Assembly (NCBI GenBank): GCA_000972765.1
Contig: CP011265.1
Location: 744,001 to 808,000 of the forward strand
Reading direction: 5' to 3'
Length of the DNA: 64,000 bases
Source of the DNA: Verrucomicrobia bacterium IMCC26134
GTDB taxonomy: Bacteria > Verrucomicrobiota > Verrucomicrobiia > Opitutales > Opitutaceae
The notes below the pieces were generated by a model. That model was not told the origin of the DNA, did no database searches, and was given only the letters and a program-made list of their open reading frames with translations. Position numbers and translations under genes: made by a program. Of this stretch, positions 19,287 through 27,227 are shown piece by piece; position 1 is the first letter of the stretch, and each line of letters opens with the position of its first letter.

Positions 19287-19436
19287 TACCAACGTCCCGT
19301 ATAAACTAGATTTCATTAACGCAAAGTCGCCAAGACACAAAGGGCGCAACGACCTGACAACGAAATAAATCTTTCCTTATCTCCGCGCCTCTGAGTGTTT
19401 GCGTTAAAGTCTCAAAGTTACGGGCGATTGGTATAA
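19287..19436 (+). repeat. MITE-like dispersed repeat, copy 1
   Basis: A 150-base non-coding element whose ends are imperfect inverted repeats: ATACCAACGTCCCGTA at the left, and a right end that reads ATACCAATCGCCCGTAA on the opposite strand. Inside is a second inverted pair TTAACGCAAAG ... TTTGCGTTAA. It is closely similar to 20400-20547 in the same orientation and to 47699-47820 in the opposite orientation. It lies between the exonuclease and response regulator genes. Confidence 0.8.
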
Positions 19437-19444
19437 GCGCCCAA

Positions 19445-20197
19445 CTACGAAACGGTGCGGTCGTGCTTACCCTCGGGATCAAAGAGGTAGCCCACGCCAT
19501 GCACGGTGCGAACAGCCTCCAGGCCTGCTTTGCTGGAACGGCAAAAGCCTCTTACTTTTACAATATATTGATCGATGGAACGGCTCTGGATATTGGCATG
19601 CAGTCCCCACACCGCGTGTATGAGCGCATTACGGGGGATTACCTCGCCGATATTCTGTTTAAGGTAAGCCATGATGCCTATTTCTTTACGCCCGACTTTC
19701 TGGGGTGGCAGACCTGGCAATATAATCTCTAGCCGCTGGGGGTTGACCTGCGCTCCGCAGAACTCAAACGGTTGATCCGCCAGCGATACATTGGGGGTAA
19801 GAAAGAGGTCGCCTCCCTTTACTTCACGGCGTAACACGACTTTAATTCGCGCCAGCAGCTGCGGGTAACTAAAGGGTTTGGTAATATAATCTTCACCGCC
19901 CACGGTCAGCCCTCTGATTATAGTTTCTTCAATCGCATTTCCCGTGACGAATATAATGGGAACGTGAATATTTTTAGAGCGGAGTTCCTTGAGTAACTCA
20001 AAGCCGGATTTATCCGGCAGCTTGATATCCAAAAGCAGTAAATTTGCGTGATTTGCTTTTAAAAAGCGCATCGCCTTATCGGCCCGATGACAAATCTGAG
20101 TGCGCATGCCGGCATTTTCGATGTAGCGGCTCATCAGTTGAGCGAGCTCTTGCTCGTCTTCGATGATCACTATCAAGGGAGGGGGGACGCTGCTCAT
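19445..20197 (-). CDS. Orphan OmpR-type response regulator
   Basis: A 250-residue two-domain response regulator. The receiver domain (residues about 8-125) has the acidic pair IIEDEQE, the phosphoacceptor Asp in LLLLDIKLPD, the switch Thr in IIFVTGN and the conserved Lys in YITKPFSYP. The C-terminal winged-helix domain shows VGRKEIGIMAYLKQN and the recognition region ending VRTVHGVGYLF. The start is ATG 20197 (MSSVPPP); a TTG at 20224 is an alternative nine codons upstream. No sensor kinase gene is adjacent, so its partner is unknown. It is bracketed by two direct copies of the MITE-like repeat. Confidence 0.9.
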   Translation of the reverse strand: MSSVPPPLIVIIEDEQELAQLMSRYIENAGMRTQICHRADKAMRFLKANHANLLLLDIKLPDKSGFELLKELRSKNIHVPIIFVTGNAIEETIIRGLTVGGEDYITKPFSYPQLLARIKVVLRREVKGGDLFLTPNVSLADQPFEFCGAQVNPQRLEIILPGLPPQKVGRKEIGIMAYLKQNIGEVIPRNALIHAVWGLHANIQSRSIDQYIVKVRGFCRSSKAGLEAVRTVHGVGYLFDPEGKHDRTVS

Positions 20198-20692
20198 GGA
20201 GGTAAATGAAACGAAATGGTTCAACCGTTAAGTATGAACACCTTTTTTACATTTGGACGGAATTGTAAAGAAGCAATCGATTGCATCGCTTCAAACTAGC
20301 CGAAGACAGTGCAGACTACGCGGATTAACCCGAAATCTAGTTGGGACCGGCGATCTAGCGCAAGCTGCCGGGCATCCGCTGATTTGCTCAACCGCTTTTT
20401 ACCAACGTCCCGTATAATCTAGACTTCATTAACGCAAAGTCGCCAAGACACAAAGGGCGCAACGACCTGACAAACGAAATGAGTCTTTGCCCGTCTCCGC
20501 GCCTCTGCGTCTTTGCGTTAAAGTCTGAAAGTTACGGCCGATGGTATTATGCGCTCACGAGTGCACCTCAGGCTTCACGCATTGCCATGCACCCCGCGAT
20601 CTTGCGGCGCCTGCTCGGCTCCAATCGCGGTTTTCGGGTTAAATGAGGTTTTTGGCTTGAAGCGCTTTGCGTCGCCTCCCTCCGTTGCAGTC
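20198..20692. other. Gene-free interval upstream of hisG
   Basis: Holds the divergent promoter space for the response regulator and hisG plus the second MITE-like repeat. No open frame in it resembles a protein and no tRNA or known riboswitch was recognised. Confidence 0.6.
20400..20547 (+). repeat. MITE-like dispersed repeat, copy 2
   Basis: A 148-base copy in direct orientation with 19287-19436, with the same terminal inverted repeats and internal TTAACGCAAAG/CTTTGCGTTAA pair. Together with copy 1 it brackets the response regulator gene. Confidence 0.8.
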
Positions 20693-21577
20693 ATGTCTGC
20701 CGCCGTCCCCCTTCTCATGCTCGGTTTGCCCAAGGGCAGTCTCGAGGATTCTACCAAGGCCTTGTTTGCCAAAGCTGGCTGGAAGATCACCACCAGTTCA
20801 CGCTCCTATAAGCCTACGATTGATGACCCTGAACTGGATGGACGTTTTGTGCGGGCGCAGGAGGTTGCGCGTTATGTGGCGAATGGCTTCTTCGATTGCG
20901 GCCTCACCGGTTGGGATTGGGTGCAGGAAAATAATGCGGATGTCGTGGAGGTCTGCGACTTGGTCTACAGCCGGGCCTCGACCTTGAAATCGCGGTGGGT
21001 ATTATGTGTGCCTGAATCCTCATCGGTCAAAACCGCCGCCGATCTCGCGGGCAAACGGGTTGCCACTGAGCTGATGGAGACGACCAAGCGGTGGTTCGCC
21101 GCGCGCAATATCCCGGCCATTATCGAGTTTTCCTGGGGGGCCACCGAAGTGAAGGTGCCCGACCTCGTGGATGCCATTGTCGACATCACCGAGACGGGTT
21201 CGTCGCTGCGCGCGAACAAACTTCGCATCGTTGATACGCTGCTTGAAACCAACACCAAGCTCATCGCCAACAAGGAGGCTTGGGCCAACCCCGATAAACG
21301 CCGCAAGATCGAGACCATCGCGCTCCTGCTGCGTGGTGCGCTCGAGGCTGGCAGCAAGGTCGGCTTAAAGATGAATCTGCCCCGTTCTGCGCTCGAGGCC
21401 GTGACCGCGAAACTACCGGCGCTACGCAACCCCACCATCTCACCCCTCAGCAACCCGGATTGGATCGCCTTGGAGACGATCATCGACGAGAGCATCGTGC
21501 GTGAGATCATACCCGCGCTCAAGGCCCATGGTGCGGAAGGCATCGTGGAGTATCCCTTGAACAAGGTCGTTTACTAA
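20693..21577 (+). CDS. hisG: ATP phosphoribosyltransferase (long form)
   Basis: First enzyme of histidine biosynthesis, joining ATP and PRPP to give phosphoribosyl-ATP. The 294-residue length matches the long HisG form with a C-terminal ACT-like regulatory domain (histidine feedback), which does not need HisZ. Visible motifs: GLPKGSLE at the N-terminus, [30 protein letters not shown], and the PRPP-binding loop region [18 protein letters not shown]. The C-terminal domain runs [15 protein letters not shown] to the end. The start is ATG 20693; the frame is open from 20549, but that stretch overlaps the repeat and is not HisG-like. No other his gene is adjacent. Confidence 0.94.
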   Translation: MSAAVPLLMLGLPKGSLEDSTKALFAKAGWKITTSSRSYKPTIDDPELDGRFVRAQEVARYVANGFFDCGLTGWDWVQENNADVVEVCDLVYSRASTLKSRWVLCVPESSSVKTAADLAGKRVATELMETTKRWFAARNIPAIIEFSWGATEVKVPDLVDAIVDITETGSSLRANKLRIVDTLLETNTKLIANKEAWANPDKRRKIETIALLLRGALEAGSKVGLKMNLPRSALEAVTAKLPALRNPTISPLSNPDWIALETIIDESIVREIIPALKAHGAEGIVEYPLNKVVY

Positions 21578-21629
21578 GCGTCTGGGTTCCCGTGTTTCGA
21601 ATTCAACCTTACGGCCTTTAATAACAACC

Positions 21630-22526
21630 ATGCCTGTCCAGAAAACAGTTACGCTCGGCCTGCTTCAGCATGCCTGTCTCGCCGATCCCAAGGCGAATCT
21701 CGCCAAGGCGCTGGTGCTCACCGAGGAGGCCGCTAAACGGGGCGCCCAGATCATCTGCACGCAGGAGATGTTTCGGTCGCAGTATTTTTGCCAGAGCGAG
21801 GATCACGCAAACTTCGCCCTGGCGGAGTCCATTCCCGATGGTCCCAGCACGGTGGCTTTTCGTAAACTGGCCAAAAAGCACGGCGTGGTCGTGATCGCGT
21901 CGCTTTTCGAGAAACGGGCGAGCGGTCTGTATCACAACACCGCCGTGATCATCGACGCCGATGGGTCGGTGCTCGGGCTCTACCGCAAGATGCACATCCC
22001 GGATGACCCGCTTTTCTACGAGAAGTTTTACTTCACCCCGGGCGATACCGGGTTTCGGGCCTGGGATACCAAGTTTGGCCGGATCGGCGTGCTGATTTGC
22101 TGGGACCAGTGGTATCCGGAAGCCGCCCGGCTCACCGCCATGCAGGGGGCCGAGATCTTGTTTTATCCGACGGCCATCGGCTGGCATCCGTCGGAGAAAG
22201 CTGAATACGGCGTAAACCAGCACGGCGCCTGGGAGACCATCCAGCGATCCCATGCCGTGGCCAACGGTTGCTACGTCGCCGCCATCAACCGGGTGGGACA
22301 CGAGAAAATCAAAGGAGTCGGCGGCGACGGTTTGGAGTTTTGGGGGCAAAGCTTTGTCGCCGGCACTTCCGGTCAGATCCTGGCCAAGGCTTCGGTGAAG
22401 GAGGAGGAGGTCATGCTCGTCGACGTGGACCTTTCGAAGGTCGATGTCACCCGCACGCACTGGCCGTTTTTACGCGATCGAAGGATCGACGCCTACGGGG
22501 ATCTTACCCGCCGCTTTATCGACTGA
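21630..22526 (+). CDS. aguB: N-carbamoylputrescine amidase
   Basis: A carbon-nitrogen hydrolase (nitrilase superfamily) of 298 residues that cleaves N-carbamoylputrescine to putrescine, CO2 and ammonia. The catalytic Glu-Lys-Cys triad is visible in order: CTQEMF, YRKMHIPDD and VLICWDQWYPEAAR. The segment FYFTPGD and the GWHPSEKAEYG run are typical of AguB rather than of other amidases. It lies 15 bases before the agmatine deiminase gene in the same orientation, giving a complete agmatine-to-putrescine route. The ATG at 21630 lines up with family N-termini (VTLGLLQHACLADP). Confidence 0.93.
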   Translation: MPVQKTVTLGLLQHACLADPKANLAKALVLTEEAAKRGAQIICTQEMFRSQYFCQSEDHANFALAESIPDGPSTVAFRKLAKKHGVVVIASLFEKRASGLYHNTAVIIDADGSVLGLYRKMHIPDDPLFYEKFYFTPGDTGFRAWDTKFGRIGVLICWDQWYPEAARLTAMQGAEILFYPTAIGWHPSEKAEYGVNQHGAWETIQRSHAVANGCYVAAINRVGHEKIKGVGGDGLEFWGQSFVAGTSGQILAKASVKEEEVMLVDVDLSKVDVTRTHWPFLRDRRIDAYGDLTRRFID

Positions 22527-22541
22527 GCCAGGCTCCCCACC

Positions 22542-23690
22542 ATGGCCACCGGTAAAAATTCAGGATCGAAGTCATCGGACGCTAAAGCCGCACCAGTCTC
22601 CCCGAAGAAGGCGGCAAAAGCCTCCGGCGCGGTCGCCCAGTCGGGACTGCCAGCGGCGCTTGGCTACGGCATGCCGGCGGAGTGGGCGCCCCAGGAGGCG
22701 GTGTGGCTGTCGTGGCCACACAACTATGCATCCTGGCCCGGACAGTTTCGGCCGGTGCCCTATGCGTTTGCCCGCATCGTGGCCGCCATCAGTCGCTACG
22801 AACCGGTCCGGATCAATGCCGCTAAAAAACTGCAGGCCCGCGCCGCGCGGATGTGCGAAAAGGCGGGGGCAGATATGGCGCGGGTGGAGTTTTACGATCA
22901 CCCGACGAACGATGCCTGGTGTCGCGACCATGGACCCATCTTCATCAAGAATCCGAAAACGGGCGCGGTCGCGCTGACGGACTGGGCCTACAATGCATGG
23001 GGTGGAAAATACCCGCCCTACGATCTCGATAACGAGATACCGCCGAGCATAGGCAGAGTCACAAAACTGCCTCGGTTCGTTCACGATATGGTGCTCGAGG
23101 GCGGCTCCATCGAGGTCAACGGCGAGGGTCTGCTGCTCACCAGCGAGCAGTGCCTGCTGAATCCCAATCGCAACCCGCATCTCAATCGAGGCCAGATCGA
23201 GACCATCCTTCGGGATCACCTCGGGGTCACCGGGTTTCTTTGGCTCGGAGAGGGCATAGTCGGGGATGACACCGACGGGCATATCGACGACATGACCCGT
23301 TTCTACAAACCCGATGGGTTCATCACCTGCGTCGAGCCGAATACCAAGGACAAGAATCACGAGATTCTGGCCGCCAACTTGAAGCGTTTACGCTCCTTCC
23401 GCACGCCCGCCGGCAAGCCTTTTGACATCGTCGAGCTGCCCATGCCCCGTCCGTTTGGCTTCAACCGCCAGCGGGTGCCTGCCAGCTATGCCAATTACCT
23501 TGTGATCAATGGCGCCGTCCTCGTGCCCACGTTCCGCCAGCCGGGGCCGGACGCGCGTGCGCTTGAGCTCATCGGCGCTTGTTTTCCAGGCCGGGATATT
23601 ATCGGCATCGACTGCTATCATCTGATCTGGGGCTTGGGCACGCTGCACTGTCTTTCGCAACAGCAGCCTGCCGCGGGAATCATCAAATAA
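22542..23690 (+). CDS. aguA: Agmatine deiminase
   Basis: A 382-residue porphyromonas-type peptidylarginine deiminase family enzyme that converts agmatine to N-carbamoylputrescine. Key elements are present: WLSWPHN near residue 50, the NDAWCRDHGPIF acidic/Arg site, LEGGSIEVNGEG, the catalytic His in DTDGHIDDMTRF, and the catalytic Cys near the C-terminus in GTLHCLSQQQPA. The first 35 residues are a Lys/Ala/Ser-rich low-complexity extension, so a later start is possible, but no strong alternative was found. It forms an operon with aguB upstream; its stop overlaps the start of the next gene by one base (TAATG). Confidence 0.93.
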   Translation: MATGKNSGSKSSDAKAAPVSPKKAAKASGAVAQSGLPAALGYGMPAEWAPQEAVWLSWPHNYASWPGQFRPVPYAFARIVAAISRYEPVRINAAKKLQARAARMCEKAGADMARVEFYDHPTNDAWCRDHGPIFIKNPKTGAVALTDWAYNAWGGKYPPYDLDNEIPPSIGRVTKLPRFVHDMVLEGGSIEVNGEGLLLTSEQCLLNPNRNPHLNRGQIETILRDHLGVTGFLWLGEGIVGDDTDGHIDDMTRFYKPDGFITCVEPNTKDKNHEILAANLKRLRSFRTPAGKPFDIVELPMPRPFGFNRQRVPASYANYLVINGAVLVPTFRQPGPDARALELIGACFPGRDIIGIDCYHLIWGLGTLHCLSQQQPAAGIIK

Positions 23691-24175
23691 TGAGAAACTG
23701 TGCTCCTGTCGGATTGGTTCTGGGGCTGCTGGCGGCCCTGTCGCTTGGGCTCCCGGGTTGTGCCAGCGGGAGCGGGGCCTCGCTGCCCTCCGCCTTGGCC
23801 GCGCGCTGGTCTCCGCCTCCCTTTGCGACGCGGACGGTTGAAGCCGGTGATTCAAGCGCGGTGCTGCAGGCAAGCCGCAAGGCCGCGGCTGGAGGCGGAT
23901 TTGCCGTCCAGCGTTATGACGAGGCGGCCGGCGTCCTTGCGGCGGCGCGGCGGCAGACGACAGCCTTCGAGGGCGCGCGGCAGGATACGCTCGAGGTGCG
24001 CGTCGTCGTCTTATCTCCTGGATTGATTCAAATCGCGCTGGTGTTGCGCGAAGTCGTGGAGTCCGGCTCGGGCGACGGACGCGGTGGCGGTTTGGTGAGC
24101 AGTGGAATCGTCCGCGATCGCGTGGCTTACGATGCCTTCTTTGAGCGCTTGACCGCTTTCTTGACCGCGCCCTGA
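23690..24175 (+). CDS. Putative lipoprotein of unknown function
   Basis: A 161-residue protein with a lipoprotein signal peptide: hydrophobic VGLVLGLLAALSLGLPG followed by the lipobox Cys (LPGC). The mature part is short and has no motif I recognise; alternating segments (TLEVRVVVLSPGLIQIALVLREVVES) suggest a small alpha/beta domain. The start ATG overlaps the aguA stop by one base, so translation is probably coupled. The last 49 bases overlap the 3' end of the convergent cytidine deaminase gene. Confidence 0.7.
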   Translation: MRNCAPVGLVLGLLAALSLGLPGCASGSGASLPSALAARWSPPPFATRTVEAGDSSAVLQASRKAAAGGGFAVQRYDEAAGVLAAARRQTTAFEGARQDTLEVRVVVLSPGLIQIALVLREVVESGSGDGRGGGLVSSGIVRDRVAYDAFFERLTAFLTAP

Positions 24176-24621
24176 GCCGCGGGATCCACGCCCAGGTCGG
24201 CCGGGCCGAAGGCACCTGGCAGCAAGGCGTCGATCACGGTGTCGATTTCGTCATGGCCCGCGCAGTTTGAGAGCACTCGAGCCTCGGGCCCAAATTCGTA
24301 GATCACCTGCCGGCAGGCTCCGCAGGGCAGGGTGGGATTGGGCGTGGGGGTGAAGACGGCGACGCAATAGAGGCGTCGTGCACCGGCTGCCACGGCGCTG
24401 AAAATGGCGGTGCGTTCGGCGCAGTTACACAGCCCGTAGGATGCGTTCTCCACATTGGCGCCCGAGAACAGGCCGGCGTCGGTCCAGATCGCGGCACCGA
24501 CGTAGAACTGGCTGTAAGGAGCGTAGGCCATGCCGGCGGCGGAGCGTGCGGCGGCGCGCAAGCGGGGCAGGGGGGGCGGGAGAACCGCAGCTTTCTTTGA
24601 ACGTGCGTTGGAGGAGGACAT
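24127..24621 (-). CDS. cdd: Cytidine deaminase
   Basis: A 164-residue zinc enzyme of pyrimidine salvage that deaminates cytidine/deoxycytidine to uridine/deoxyuridine. The active site is visible: the substrate-binding FSGANVENASYG, the zinc ligand and catalytic Glu in CNCAERTAIFSA, and the two further cysteines in PCGACRQVIYEF. The start is ATG 24621 (MSSSNARSKK); the frame stays open upstream to 24957 but that extension lies antisense to the next gene. A Lys-rich C-terminal tail (KKAVKRSKKAS) extends beyond the usual family length and is the part overlapping the convergent lipoprotein gene. Confidence 0.92.
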   Translation of the reverse strand: MSSSNARSKKAAVLPPPLPRLRAAARSAAGMAYAPYSQFYVGAAIWTDAGLFSGANVENASYGLCNCAERTAIFSAVAAGARRLYCVAVFTPTPNPTLPCGACRQVIYEFGPEARVLSNCAGHDEIDTVIDALLPGAFGPADLGVDPAAQGAVKKAVKRSKKAS

Positions 24622-24707
24622 GGGGACAACGCATGCGATATCCGCACGTCTTGCAATCCAGCCCTTGCCCGAGGGCCGGCGCTGCGCTTGGGTTGAAAGC
24701 ATAACGT

Positions 24708-25973
24708 ATGTCCAACCGATTTTATAACGCCTTCGATCAGGAAACCTGGGGCGGCGAGCGCAAGACCGACTACCGCACCTGTTTTCAAATCGACCGGGAT
24801 CGGGTGATCCACGCGCACGCTTTTCGTAAACTCCAGTCGAAGACCCAGGTTTTTTTATCGGGTGAGTATGACTTTTACCGGACACGGCTGACGCACTCGA
24901 TGGAGGTCGCCCAGATCGGACGCTCGATCTGCACCTGGCTGCTTTCGCGCGGCGCACCGCTTGCGGCTGATTTCCATATCGACAGCGATCTGGTCGAGGG
25001 CATCTGCCTGGCGCACGATCTGGGGCATCCGCCCTTCGGGCACTCGGGTGAACGCACCTTGCAGGAGTTGATGAAGCCGCACGGAGGCTTCGAGGGCAAT
25101 GCGCAGACGCTGCATCTCATCACCGAGACGATGTTCCAGAATGAGACCGGGGTTCGCGGCATGCAGCCGACCCGCGCACTCATGGACGGTGTGCTAAAAT
25201 ACAAAAAGCTCTACTCCGAGTTTCCTGCCCCGCCTCAAAACCACTTCCTCTACGATCCGCAGTCGATTTACCGCGAGTTCGTGTTCGGCGGACCGATTCC
25301 GGCGGACTTACTGGGTGGCGAGACGCTCAACCACTTCAAGAGTGTGGAATGCCAGATAATGGACTGGTCCGATGACGCGGCCTACTCCCTCAACGATATT
25401 GTGGACGGCGTGCGCGCCGGGTTTTTGACGATCGAACGCATCGAGACGTGGGCGGCGCAACTCGGGATCGATGCCGAGCGCCAGCAGCACTTGGACGCCC
25501 TGTTCGCGGCGATACGTGGTGATCGCCTCGAAGAGGTGTTCTCGCAGAAACTGGGCGGTTTCATCCGCAGTTGCAGATTGCGTGAGCGGAGCACCCCGCT
25601 TGCCACGCGCACCAACCGGTATCGGTTTGAGCTGGTCGTGGCGCCCGAGGCCTTGCGGGAGGCCGTGTTTTTTAAACAGATGGCCAACGACATCATCTTT
25701 GAAAGCCCCCAGCTCCAGCAGATGGAGCACAAGGCGCGGCGCATCCTTTTCGAATTATGGCAGGCCGCTTGGTCTAACTATGTCGCACCGGGAGAGCGGG
25801 TTATCCGGTTGCTCCCCCCCCGGGTGGGTCTGCTGGTGGATGCCGAGCAGACGGTGGAAGGCAAGGCGCGGCGCATTTGCGACTGGCTGGCTGGTCTCAC
25901 CGACGGGATGATCGTGCGCACTTATCGGAGGCTGCATGACCCCGACTTTGGCTCCATCCGCGACCTGAGCTGA
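24708..25973 (+). CDS. dgt: Deoxyguanosinetriphosphate triphosphohydrolase-like protein (dNTPase)
   Basis: A 421-residue HD-domain enzyme that hydrolyses dNTPs to the nucleoside and triphosphate. HD-type metal ligands appear as TRLTHSMEVAQIGR, then CLAHDLGHPPFGHSGE and the later DWSDDAAYSLND. The N-terminal KTDYRTCFQIDRDRVIHAHAFRKLQSKTQV is characteristic of Dgt-like proteins. It starts 86 bases from the divergent cdd gene, and both act in nucleotide metabolism. Confidence 0.9.
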   Translation: MSNRFYNAFDQETWGGERKTDYRTCFQIDRDRVIHAHAFRKLQSKTQVFLSGEYDFYRTRLTHSMEVAQIGRSICTWLLSRGAPLAADFHIDSDLVEGICLAHDLGHPPFGHSGERTLQELMKPHGGFEGNAQTLHLITETMFQNETGVRGMQPTRALMDGVLKYKKLYSEFPAPPQNHFLYDPQSIYREFVFGGPIPADLLGGETLNHFKSVECQIMDWSDDAAYSLNDIVDGVRAGFLTIERIETWAAQLGIDAERQQHLDALFAAIRGDRLEEVFSQKLGGFIRSCRLRERSTPLATRTNRYRFELVVAPEALREAVFFKQMANDIIFESPQLQQMEHKARRILFELWQAAWSNYVAPGERVIRLLPPRVGLLVDAEQTVEGKARRICDWLAGLTDGMIVRTYRRLHDPDFGSIRDLS

Positions 25974-26063
25974 ACCTGGGCGGACAATTATTCGTCGACT
26001 CAACTTTGGAGTTGCGCAGGGCATCACGAGTCGCTGTTTTTGACCCTTCAACACCTTTCCATC

Positions 26064-26231
26064 ATGGCCCAAGAACTCGTCACCCTAGAATGCACCGAAG
26101 CCCGCAAAGAGGGCAAACCGCCCTCCCGTTATCTGTCTTTCCGCAATAAGAAGACCGTGACCGAGCGCATTGAGAAAAAGAAGTATAACCCCTTCCTCAA
26201 GCGTCACACGCTCCACAAAGAGATCAAGTAA
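26064..26231 (+). CDS. rpmG: 50S ribosomal protein L33
   Basis: A 55-residue L33: [26 protein letters not shown]... [17 protein letters not shown]. The C-terminal [10 protein letters not shown](T)LHKE is the family signature. The zinc-binding cysteine pairs of C+ L33 are absent (a single Cys at residue 10), so this is the zinc-independent form. The start is ATG 26064. A strong terminator follows 50 bases downstream, so it is probably monocistronic. Confidence 0.95.
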   Translation: MAQELVTLECTEARKEGKPPSRYLSFRNKKTVTERIEKKKYNPFLKRHTLHKEIK

Positions 26232-26282
26232 GTCCTGTCCTCGGACTTCCCGGCTTTAGGGCTGGGATCGAGCAAACTTTAC

Positions 26283-26319
26283 GCCGGCCATCTCCCTTTG
26301 GGGCGTGGCCGGCTTTTTT
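26283..26319 (+). terminator. Rho-independent terminator after rpmG
   Basis: A perfect 8-bp stem GCCGGCCA (26283-26290) with TGGCCGGC (26306-26313) and six T residues directly after it. Confidence 0.9.
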
Positions 26320-26484
26320 GCGCCCGGCCGGTGAAAGACTCGGCAGCTGGACTCGTGCCTGCGGTGCCTGGAAGGTTGAGCAAACTCCGCGTTTACTTTT
26401 GCAAGGGCTGCGCAGCGTTGTTTGTGGGTTTTGGGGTAGGGTGGCGGTCTTGCCGTGGTTTGCAGCGGCCTGTTCCTGAAAACT

Positions 26485-27084
26485 ATGAAAACCCTCCGTC
26501 TCTCGTTCGCCCCAGGAGCTTTGCTTCTCGGGCTTGTTGCTCCCGTTGCCGTGCACGCCGGTCCTTGGTCTGTCCGCGTGGCCGCGGCTTACCTCCAAAC
26601 CGTGGATGAATCGTCCAACACCGTATCCGTGAAGGTGGAGGATAAGTTTATCCCCGAATTTGACGTCTCCTATTCTTTTAACGAGCACTGGGATGCCGAT
26701 CTTGTTTTAACAGTGCCGCAGGAGCACAGCGTGAAGGCCAACGGCGCCCCGCTTGGCACTTTCAAGCATTTGCCACCCACGTTGCTGGCGAAATATAAAT
26801 TCACCCCGATGGGCGGCTTCCAGCCCTACGTCGGCACGGGAGTTAACTTCACGCTGATCTTCGACGACAATCTGGCCGGCGGCGGATTGAAGTTGGAAAA
26901 CTACAGCATCGGACCCGCGCTGCAGGCCGGTTTTGATTGGAAGCTCAATGACAGGTGGGCGCTGAACCTGGACGTGAAGAAGGCCAAGCTGCGGACGGAT
27001 GTGAGCACGGCTGCCGGAGCCTTTGTGACCGAGGCCCAGCTGGATCCCTGGATTTACTCCGCCGGTGTGCGGTATGCGTTTTAA
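26485..27084 (+). CDS. OmpW-family outer membrane protein
   Basis: A 199-residue small outer-membrane beta-barrel. The signal peptide (LSFAPGALLLGLVAPVAVHA) ends at an A-x-A-type site before GPWSVRVAAAYLQ, the usual OmpW opening. Amphipathic strands follow, with YKFTPMGGFQPYVGTGVNFT and the C-terminal strand YSAGVRYAF ending in aromatic Phe, as required for BAM recognition. The start is ATG 26485; a longer open frame from 26455 would disrupt the signal peptide. Family members allow passive uptake of small hydrophobic molecules; the substrate here is unknown. Confidence 0.88.
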   Translation: MKTLRLSFAPGALLLGLVAPVAVHAGPWSVRVAAAYLQTVDESSNTVSVKVEDKFIPEFDVSYSFNEHWDADLVLTVPQEHSVKANGAPLGTFKHLPPTLLAKYKFTPMGGFQPYVGTGVNFTLIFDDNLAGGGLKLENYSIGPALQAGFDWKLNDRWALNLDVKKAKLRTDVSTAAGAFVTEAQLDPWIYSAGVRYAF

Positions 27085-27171
27085 CCTGGAAACGCCGGTC
27101 GGGCTGAAGGCGGCCAAGGGGTGGCGCGCCCCCCGACTGGCGTTTCCAGTGTAATCACTCGTGCGATCAAA

Positions 27172-27203
27172 AGCCCGTCCGGTGTGAACCGGGCGGGCTT
27201 TTT
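27172..27203. terminator. Bidirectional terminator between ompW-like gene and oadA
   Basis: A 12-bp stem (27172-27183 with 27188-27199, one G-U pair) with a GTGA loop, T tract on the plus side and AAAA on the 5' side, so it can terminate both the plus-strand barrel gene and the minus-strand decarboxylase operon that ends at 27228. Confidence 0.9.
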
Positions 27204-27227
27204 CATGTCTGGTGGCCGCACGCCGGG

